13,405 nt of DNA from JACRAR01 sp041674465. Its GTDB lineage: Bacteria; Pseudomonadota; Gammaproteobacteria; Burkholderiales; Rhodocyclaceae. Positions 1-5,968 of this stretch are shown here, piece after piece (the stretch's first letter is position 1; each line of letters opens with the position of its first letter). Position numbers and translations under genes: made by a program. The notes under the pieces were generated by a model, which was given only the letters and a program-made list of their open reading frames with translations, was not told the origin of the DNA and did no database searches. The stretch spans positions 1-13,405 of the forward strand of contig JBAYVV010000107.1 in assembly GCA_041674465.1 (NCBI GenBank), read 5' to 3'.

Positions 1-3000
1 ATTTGTCAAAAAATGACTACCACGTCGCAATCACTTTCAAGTCGGACGGCACCTACATGCAGGCGGAAGACGGCCCCGTGGATGGCTCATCCGGGCACAC
101 CGGCATGGACAGCGGCACCTACACTTGGAACTCGGCGACCGGCGCATTGACATGTACAACCACGCTGGAAACTGATGGAGGATGGAGTCTTTCCAACGCC
201 CAGGTTAACTCCGTGATAGTCAATGGCGATAGCGCCATTCTGCATTCTCCGACCGAGGGAGACAATACATTCAGCCGCGTGATTGCGAGCCAGCAGCCGG
301 TAGCGGCCTCCGCAAATACCGCTCCGAGTTTTGCCGCAGGTGGCAGCGGCAAAGTCACCACCGATTTTGGCGTCGGCGATTTTGGTGCCAGTGTTGCGCT
401 GCAGAGTGACGGGAAAATTCTGCTCGCTGGCACCATCAACGACGATTTTGCGCTGCTGCGCTACAACGCCAACGGGAGCCTGGACACCAGCTTCGATGGC
501 GACGGCAAGGTGGCCACCGATATGGGCGGCAGTGATGCGGGCCATGGCATTGCATTGCAGGCGGATGGCAAGATTCTGGTGGCAGGCGAAGTGGCCGGCA
601 ACAACACGAACTATGGACTGGTACGGTACGACGTCAACGGCACTCTCGACACCAGTTTCGCCGGAAGTGGCAAGGTCATCACAGATTTCGGAGGTGGCGA
701 AAAGGCGAACAGCATCACGCTTCAACCCGATGGCAAGATCTTGGTTGCGGGGGATTACACAATCAGCAGCAATACAGGAAGCAGTGGTGGGTATTCGCTT
801 GCACGATACAACGCTGATGGCAGCCTTGATACCAGTTTTGATAACGATGGCAAGTTGACCACCAATTTTGGTGGGGGTGGAAATGGTTACGGCATTGCTT
901 TGCAGACCGATGGCAAAATCCTGGTCACTGGCAATGGCTACATCGGAGGTGTAGACAGGAACGATATGACGCTGGCGCGGTACAATGCTGACGGCAGTCT
1001 GGACGCGAGCTTCGATGGCGATGGCAAACTGACCACCGATTTCGGTGGTGCCGAATACGGCATGAGCGTCATGCCGCAAGCCGATGGCAAGATATTGGTG
1101 GCGGGTGTCAGTTTCATTGGCAGCAACAATGTTGCGCTGGCGCGCTACAACACCGATGGCAGCCTGGATACCAGCTTCGATGGCGATGGCAAGGTAACTA
1201 CCGATCTTGGCGGCAGCGACCATGGTTTTGCGATTGCACTTCAAGCCGACGGCAAGATTCTGGTGGCGGGTGATGGCGGAAGCAACGCTGATTTTGCGCT
1301 GACACGCTACAACACCGATGGCAGCCTCGACGTTAGCTTCGATGGCGATGGAAAACTCACCACCGATTTTGGCGGCACTGATGAAAGCTACAGCATCAGA
1401 CTGCAGTCCGATGGCAAGATTCTGATCGCCGGCACGCGTTCCGGTGCAACCGACAGCGACTTCGCCCTGGCGCGCTACAACAGTGACGGCAGTCTTGACA
1501 CCAGTTTCGGCTCCGGTAGCAGCAATACCCTCGACGGTGCACCCAGCTACAGCGAGAACAATTCTGCCGTTGTTCTCGACAACAGCGTGCAGGTTGTCGA
1601 CACAGAGCTGGCGGCACTGGGGAACTACGCCGGCGCCACGCTGACGTTGAGCCGCCATGGCGGCGCGAACGCCGAGGACAGCTACGCTGCAACAGGCAGC
1701 CTCAGCACCTTGACCCAGGGCGGCAATCTCGTCTATGGCGGCACCAGCATCGGTACGGTCAGCACCAATGCCAGCGGCACGCTGCTGCTGACCTTCAACA
1801 GCAATGCCACGCAAACGCTCGTCAACAACACCCTCAGCGCCATTGCCTACGCCAATAGCAGCGATACGCCGCCCGCCTCGGTGCAGATCGACTGGAATTT
1901 TTCCGATGGCAATAGCGGCGATCAAGGCACGGGCGCGACGCTCGCAGCAACAGGCACCACCACGGTCAGCATAACGCCAGCCAATGATGCGCCAGTCAAT
2001 GCAACGCCATTGGTACAGGTTGCCACCACGGACCAGGACCATGTGGTGGCCGGTGTCAGCATTACCGATCCAGATGCAAATTCCCTGCAGATCACCTTGT
2101 CTGCAGGGCATGGCGTGTTGAGCTTGTCATCGATCAGCGGCCTGTCCTTCACGACAGGCGATGGCAGCGCGGATACCCGCATGGTCTTTAGCGGAAGCAA
2201 GGCGAGCGTCAATGCTGCTCTGAATAACTTCATCTATCACGGACAAAGCGATTTTCTTTCCGGCACAGACTTCGTCTCGTTGATGAGCAGCGACCAGGGT
2301 GGCGCCGGAGCAGGAGGCACGCTGACCGACAGCAGTATGCTTTCCGTATTTGTCGTTGGCGCAGAAGGTACCGAGGCCGTGACGGGCGGCACCGGCGATG
2401 ACACCCTTGCCGGCGGTTCTGGCAACGAGATGATCTCTGGCGGTGAAGGCAGCGATAATCTTGCCGGCGGCTCTGGCAACGACGTATTGCTGGGTGGTGC
2501 AGGCAACGACGTCCTGGATGGGGGACCCGGCGCGGACAGCAGTGCCTATTCCGGCACCCGCGCTCACTATTCGGTCGCAACGACAGCTACGGGCATCACG
2601 GTCACAGATAATTCCGGCAGCGACGGAATGGATACGCTCAACAATGTCGAGCAACTCAGGTTCTACGATATGACGGTCAATCTGGTCATTCAGGCGAAAG
2701 TTGCTGCGACTCTCCCAGCGGATGTCCAGAGCCTCACGGAACTCTATGTTGCCTTCTTCAATCGGGTGCCGGACGCCGACGGCCTGTCCTACTGGATCGA
2801 CCAGAAAGCCGAGGGACAAAGCATCGGCCAGATCGCCGAGACGTTCTACAACGCCGGTGTGCAATACACGAGCCTGACGGGGTTTTCGGCCAGCATGACC
2901 AATCAGGATTTCATCAACGTGGTGTACAGGAACGTCCTGGGAAGAAGCGGAGGCGCCGATCAGGGCGGATTGGACTACTGGAACGGGGAGCTTGTCAGTG

Positions 3001-3257
3001 GCCGTGCAACCCATGGGTCACTGGTGTCGGACATACTTAACTCCGCCCACTCATTCAAGCACGATCCCACCTATGGTTATGTCGCCGATCTTCTTGATAA
3101 CAAGGTCGCCGTGGCGAACAAATTCGCGATTGACCTGGGGCTGAATTACAACTCGGCCAGCGATTCGATTGCCAACGGCATGGCTATCGCTGCGGCGGTA
3201 ACCTCAACCAGCACTGCCGATGCCATCACGCTTATCGGCATCCCGGGTGTTTCTTGA
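1..3257 (+). CDS. Large secreted mosaic protein: delta-60, cadherin-like, RTX and DUF4214 regions (5' partial)
   Basis: The frame is open to the left edge, so the first visible codon (TTG at 3) is probably not the start; about 1084 residues are visible. Order: a beta-rich N-terminal piece (1-105); seven delta-60 repeats (about 111-505) with DGSLDTSFDGDGK and SDGKILLAG cores; cadherin-like beta domains of the kind found in type I secreted adhesins (about 515-785); glycine/aspartate nonapeptides such as GGTGDDTLA and GGAGNDVLD (795-847), which should bind calcium; and a DUF4214 region (about 905-1020) starting LTELYVAFFNRV. RTX repeats near the C-terminus and no internal transmembrane segment fit export by a type I ABC system, with a role in adhesion or surface-layer formation; that role is inference. 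No transporter gene is visible. The next genes are convergent, so it is not in an operon on its right side. The domain identification is firm, the function is not. Confidence 0.9.
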   Translation, partial: LSKNDYHVAITFKSDGTYMQAEDGPVDGSSGHTGMDSGTYTWNSATGALTCTTTLETDGGWSLSNAQVNSVIVNGDSAILHSPTEGDNTFSRVIASQQPVAASANTAPSFAAGGSGKVTTDFGVGDFGASVALQSDGKILLAGTINDDFALLRYNANGSLDTSFDGDGKVATDMGGSDAGHGIALQADGKILVAGEVAGNNTNYGLVRYDVNGTLDTSFAGSGKVITDFGGGEKANSITLQPDGKILVAGDYTISSNTGSSGGYSLARYNADGSLDTSFDNDGKLTTNFGGGGNGYGIALQTDGKILVTGNGYIGGVDRNDMTLARYNADGSLDASFDGDGKLTTDFGGAEYGMSVMPQADGKILVAGVSFIGSNNVALARYNTDGSLDTSFDGDGKVTTDLGGSDHGFAIALQADGKILVAGDGGSNADFALTRYNTDGSLDVSFDGDGKLTTDFGGTDESYSIRLQSDGKILIAGTRSGATDSDFALARYNSDGSLDTSFGSGSSNTLDGAPSYSENNSAVVLDNSVQVVDTELAALGNYAGATLTLSRHGGANAEDSYAATGSLSTLTQGGNLVYGGTSIGTVSTNASGTLLLTFNSNATQTLVNNTLSAIAYANSSDTPPASVQIDWNFSDGNSGDQGTGATLAATGTTTVSITPANDAPVNATPLVQVATTDQDHVVAGVSITDPDANSLQITLSAGHGVLSLSSISGLSFTTGDGSADTRMVFSGSKASVNAALNNFIYHGQSDFLSGTDFVSLMSSDQGGAGAGGTLTDSSMLSVFVVGAEGTEAVTGGTGDDTLAGGSGNEMISGGEGSDNLAGGSGNDVLLGGAGNDVLDGGPGADSSAYSGTRAHYSVATTATGITVTDNSGSDGMDTLNNVEQLRFYDMTVNLVIQAKVAATLPADVQSLTELYVAFFNRVPDADGLSYWIDQKAEGQSIGQIAETFYNAGVQYTSLTGFSASMTNQDFINVVYRNVLGRSGGADQGGLDYWNGELVSGRATHGSLVSDILNSAHSFKHDPTYGYVADLLDNKVAVANKFAIDLGLNYNSASDSIANGMAIAAAVTSTSTADAITLIGIPGVS
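333..1512 (+). repeat. Seven delta-60 repeats inside the secreted mosaic protein
   Basis: Seven imperfect direct repeats encode the motif x-DGKIL-(V/L/I)-(A/T)-G followed by xLARYNxDGSLDTSFDxDGK. The DGKIL cores begin at bases 408, 564, 729, 909, 1083, 1248 and 1410, so the period is 52 to 60 codons, always a whole number of codons. In the family such arrays form beta-propeller-like structures. The nucleotide repeats are similar enough that copy number could vary by recombination. Confidence 0.9.
2385..2541 (+). repeat. RTX calcium-binding nonapeptide block
   Basis: About five to six tandem GGxGxDxLx-type nonapeptides (GGTGDDTLA, GGSGNEMIS, GGEGSDNLA, GGSGNDVLL, GGAGNDVLD). In this family they bind calcium in a parallel beta roll after export by a type I secretion system. 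One unit (GNEM) departs from the consensus. Confidence 0.9.
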
Positions 3258-3631
3258 TCGACGGGTCGATTTGGCAAAGAAAGGACTGAAAGTCGGGCGG
3301 AATTTATTGCTTGCGACTGAATTGGATCGGTAGCCGAAATCGTGGTTGGCGAAGAACGCCAACCGCATCTTTGCCATGCTGGCGATGCTTAACATCAACA
3401 AATAAAGACGACCTCTGACGGGAGAGGTGTGTCCGGCGTGAGCAGAAAGCGTGAGAAATCCCCATCTTCTGGCTCGAATTGGAGTGTCTGCTCAATGAAA
3501 CTGCTGTTTGCATTTCAATTTCATCTTGATTTGAATCAGTCTCCGCGTTTTTCGATTACTTGTTCAGCACTTCCTTAAAGCAGCTAATGGCGGCGTTCTT
3601 GTTGCAGACCTTGGGCGATGAGCCTTGTCGG
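3258..3631. other. Intergenic region between convergent genes
   Basis: Holds no intact gene. Right after the stop of the secreted protein is a short dyad (ATCGAC-GG-GTCGAT, 3257-3270) without a T-run, so it is at best a weak terminator. A possible transposase remnant lies at 3330-3441 (separate entry). From about 3490 to 3570 the DNA is clearly more AT-rich, with a small inverted repeat TGATT-TG-AATCA at 3527-3538. No convincing promoter was seen. Confidence 0.6.
3330..3441 (+). pseudogene. Possible decayed 3' end of an IS5-type transposase
   Basis: Frame 3346-3405 reads LAKNANRIFAMLAMLNINK and stop. Reading on past the TAA gives RRPLTGEVCPA and a second stop at 3439. From memory, this resembles the C-terminus of IS5-family transposases, where RYRGLAKN is followed by a hydrophobic FALxNLxxARR stretch and a GEVRP-like end. 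Just upstream, CGAAATCGTGGT would give R-x-R-G in another frame, as if one base had been lost. Nothing upstream resembles the DDE catalytic core and no terminal inverted repeats were found. It would be a dead fragment, and the resemblance is short enough to be chance. Confidence 0.33.
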
Positions 3632-4420
3632 TTACGGGGGCAGGGCTCTGATCAAGGGCAGCCATTTGCGTGCCGGCAGGTGGAAACGGGTTTCAATGCT
3701 GCGTGCGCGTGCGGCAAGCAGGTTCGGGTCCGGAAAGGGCGGGCTCTTGGTGGCCATGACGATGGTATTGCCGGCTGCTGTGGGTTCCATCATGCGCACT
3801 TGCGTCTTGCCGAAAGCCGCTGCAATGCGCTGTGTGCTTCGTGCCAGATTTGATTGGCGGCCGAAGACGTTCACGCTCATGACGCCGTCCTGGCTGAGCA
3901 AGCGCCGGCAATCGGCATAGAACGCCTCGCTGTCAAGCGCCGGTGCAGCCGCTTCGCGGTCATACAGATCGACACACAGGACTTGCACTGATCCGGCGCG
4001 GGCGGGGTCAGCGACGAAGTTGGCGGCATCCTGCTGAATCACGGTGAACCGTGGTGTGTCGGGCGGCAAGTGGAACCAGGTGCGGCAGACGTCGATCACC
4101 GAAGGATTGAGTTCGACTGCCGTTGTCTTCATGCCCAGATTGCCATGGCAATAGCGGCTGATTGCGCCTGATCCAAGACCCAACTGCACGGCGTGTCCCT
4201 TGCCGAGATCGCCACCCTGGCGCAGCAGCAGCCAGATCATCATGCGCTGCACGTATTCGAGTTCCAGGGCCTGCGGCTTGTCGATGTGCATCGCGCCTTG
4301 CACCCACTGCGTACCCAGGTGCAGGTAACGCACGCCGGCGGATTCGGAAATCGTCGCAGTCGGCAAGGCGGGAGCAGACGGATTCTGGCTCGCGTCAACG
4401 AAGCCCGGTGAGGATCGCAC
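3632..4420 (-). CDS. Spermidine-synthase-like protein (Rossmann methyltransferase fold)
   Basis: 262 residues. The fold is that of polyamine aminopropyltransferases and related SAM enzymes. An N-terminal beta segment (about 29-45, VRYLHLGTQWVQG) is followed by the nucleotide-binding loop GLGSG (81-85), the acidic strand end VELNP (102-106), QQDA (129-132) and the strand VLCVDLYD (147-154). True spermidine synthases carry a D-S-(S/T)-D-P signature at that last place; here it is DLYDRE. Classical spermidine synthesis is therefore doubtful, and I call only the fold. The start is GTG at 4418-4420, chosen because the N-terminal segment belongs to the family. There is no good Shine-Dalgarno sequence before it, so translation is probably coupled to the AraC gene, whose TAA lies nine bases upstream in the same frame. 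It is the last gene of the minus-strand cluster. Confidence 0.8.
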   Translation of the reverse strand: MRSSPGFVDASQNPSAPALPTATISESAGVRYLHLGTQWVQGAMHIDKPQALELEYVQRMMIWLLLRQGGDLGKGHAVQLGLGSGAISRYCHGNLGMKTTAVELNPSVIDVCRTWFHLPPDTPRFTVIQQDAANFVADPARAGSVQVLCVDLYDREAAAPALDSEAFYADCRRLLSQDGVMSVNVFGRQSNLARSTQRIAAAFGKTQVRMMEPTAAGNTIVMATKSPPFPDPNLLAARARSIETRFHLPARKWLPLIRALPP

Positions 4421-4429
4421 GGTATTGAT

Positions 4430-5389
4430 TTACTGCGGCCGCAACGATGAGGGCGTTACGCCAAGTCGGCTGCGCAGGGTGCGCGTCATGTGGGCCTGGT
4501 CCGAAAACCCGCACTGTTGCGCGACCTCCTTGATCGGGATGGCGCCCTGATGCAGCAGTTGCCTGGCGCGCTCCACGCGTCGTTCAATGACATAAGCATG
4601 GGGAGCAACGCCGAATTTTTCCCGAAAGCGGCGCAGGAAGTGCCAGATGCTGAGGTTGGCCGTATGGGCAAGTTCTTCCAGAGACAGTGACTCCGCGAGG
4701 TGATCCTCGATGTATTTGGTCAGTCGGTTGAATTGCACTGGGGACAGGCGTCCCTGCAGCCGGGGTTCCCGGCTCTGTACTGAGGAATATTGGCGCAGCA
4801 GGCGTACCGCCATCTGCGTCGCCAAAGCTTCGACATAGAGGGAGCCGCCCAGGCCGGGATGCTCGGCCTCGGCGGCGAGTTCGGCAACGCTCCTGGAAAT
4901 GACGGGATCCTGGATCCGCAGGATGTCGCGAAGGCGGACATCCAGTATCGTGCGGTCCATCACTGCCTCGGCGACCTTGCTCATCAGCGTTTGGGTCAGA
5001 TAGATGTGGGTGACATCGATATCCGCTGTCCAATGCCAGTGTGATGTCTGGGAACGCGTCAGCAGGGAAACATCGCCGGGCGCACAGCGTTCCTTGCTCC
5101 AGGCGCCATCGAAGCGGCGCTGCATCGGAGTCACGCCCTGGCGGTACAGCACGATCATGAAATCCGACATGGCCGGAACGGCCACGTCCAGTCCGGTATA
5201 GCGATAGGAACGCAGGCTGACGTTGTTCCAGCCCAGGGCATCGCTGGCGAGCAAAACCTTGCCGGGCACCCACTTGGGCAAATCAACCGGATTGATCAAT
5301 GTCGTCATGATCATCTGATGATGCTGTCTTGGACGGGCAAAAGGTTGGCATGGCGCACCATTGCTGTCAAGGTGCGCCTTGCCATGCAA
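4430..5389 (-). CDS. AraC-family transcriptional regulator
   Basis: 319 residues. A poorly conserved N-terminal sensing half (about 40-200) is joined to a typical AraC DNA-binding half (217-319) with two helix-turn-helix units (about 236-256, LSLEELAHTANLSIWHFLRRF, and 284-306, IPIKEVAQQCGFSDQAHMTR). The ending GVTPSSLR is the usual family C-terminus. The first 25 residues look non-conserved; Met26 or Met28 (bases 5314 or 5308) are possible starts, and no start has a clear ribosome-binding site. It follows the gamma subunit gene by 57 bases on the same strand, so it may be co-transcribed with the carboxylase genes and is the likely candidate to sense the ketone or a product. That link is inferred from position only. 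In Xanthobacter, as I recall, the acx operon is instead controlled by a sigma-54 activator. Confidence 0.9.
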   Translation of the reverse strand: MHGKAHLDSNGAPCQPFARPRQHHQMIMTTLINPVDLPKWVPGKVLLASDALGWNNVSLRSYRYTGLDVAVPAMSDFMIVLYRQGVTPMQRRFDGAWSKERCAPGDVSLLTRSQTSHWHWTADIDVTHIYLTQTLMSKVAEAVMDRTILDVRLRDILRIQDPVISRSVAELAAEAEHPGLGGSLYVEALATQMAVRLLRQYSSVQSREPRLQGRLSPVQFNRLTKYIEDHLAESLSLEELAHTANLSIWHFLRRFREKFGVAPHAYVIERRVERARQLLHQGAIPIKEVAQQCGFSDQAHMTRTLRSRLGVTPSSLRPQ

Positions 5390-5446
5390 GGCCTTGCCGC
5401 TTCTGGGGACGCCTAGTTGGTATTTATTTTTCTCGAAGCCCTCGAT

Positions 5447-5956
5447 TTACAGGGCGACTGGCAAGGGACGTCCCAGCCATTTGCCGTAGAAGGCTTCGAG
5501 ATCGGGGGTGAAGTCGATCTCCACCGGATAGGCCGGCGGTACGCAATCGACATCCAGCAAGGTGCCGCTGACCGGGCAGTACCACTCGCGCAGTTCCATC
5601 AGGTCGGTATCGATGGAAAGGTGCTCTGGCGGATAGATTTCTTCCAGGTCGATGCGTGTGCGACGCACAATCACGCGGCACTTCATTTTCCAGTTTTCAT
5701 TCCATGCGCACAGCTCGGCACCGGCTGCGGTCTTGATGATCGCCTTGCCGTTCTTGGCGACCACGAAGAGGTTTTCGCCGAGCGGCAACAGGATTTGCTC
5801 CTTCCACGGCATCTGTGCCTGAAAGGCAGCGATGGTTTCGTCGAAACGATGCGGCGACTTGGGCTGACGCATCAGCTTGAGCAGATCCGGCCAGGCCAGT
5901 TGGCGGTTGATCAGTGCCTGGGTGACTTCAGCGCTGCTGTTCTCTTGCTTGCTCAT
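5447..5956 (-). CDS. acxC: Acetone carboxylase gamma subunit homologue
   Basis: 169 residues, the usual length of the gamma subunit (about 168) of the alpha2-beta2-gamma2 ATP-dependent ketone carboxylase. Recognisable family stretches are MPWKEQILLPLG (49-60), CAWNENWKMKCRV (83-95), LREWYCPVSGTLLDV (122-136) and the ending FTPDLEAFYGKWLGRPLP. It is the third gene of the set: its ATG lies 12 bases after the alpha stop, and TAAGGAG merges that stop with a strong ribosome-binding site eight bases before ATG. Odd point: relatives I remember carry CxCG near residue 76 and CPxC near 127-130, which bind zinc. Here the first site reads KTAAG and the second CPVS, leaving Cys83, Cys93, Cys127 and Cys138. 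Zinc binding may be lost or rearranged. Confidence 0.85.
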   Translation of the reverse strand: MSKQENSSAEVTQALINRQLAWPDLLKLMRQPKSPHRFDETIAAFQAQMPWKEQILLPLGENLFVVAKNGKAIIKTAAGAELCAWNENWKMKCRVIVRRTRIDLEEIYPPEHLSIDTDLMELREWYCPVSGTLLDVDCVPPAYPVEIDFTPDLEAFYGKWLGRPLPVAL

Positions 5957-5968
5957 GTTCGGTTCTCC

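Noticed and set aside
87..2111. A 674-codon open frame on the minus strand opposite the delta-60 protein
   Set aside because: It is the mirror of a repeat-rich coding region with biased codons. The product is low-complexity, has no domain and no ribosome-binding site, while the plus-strand protein is clearly real.
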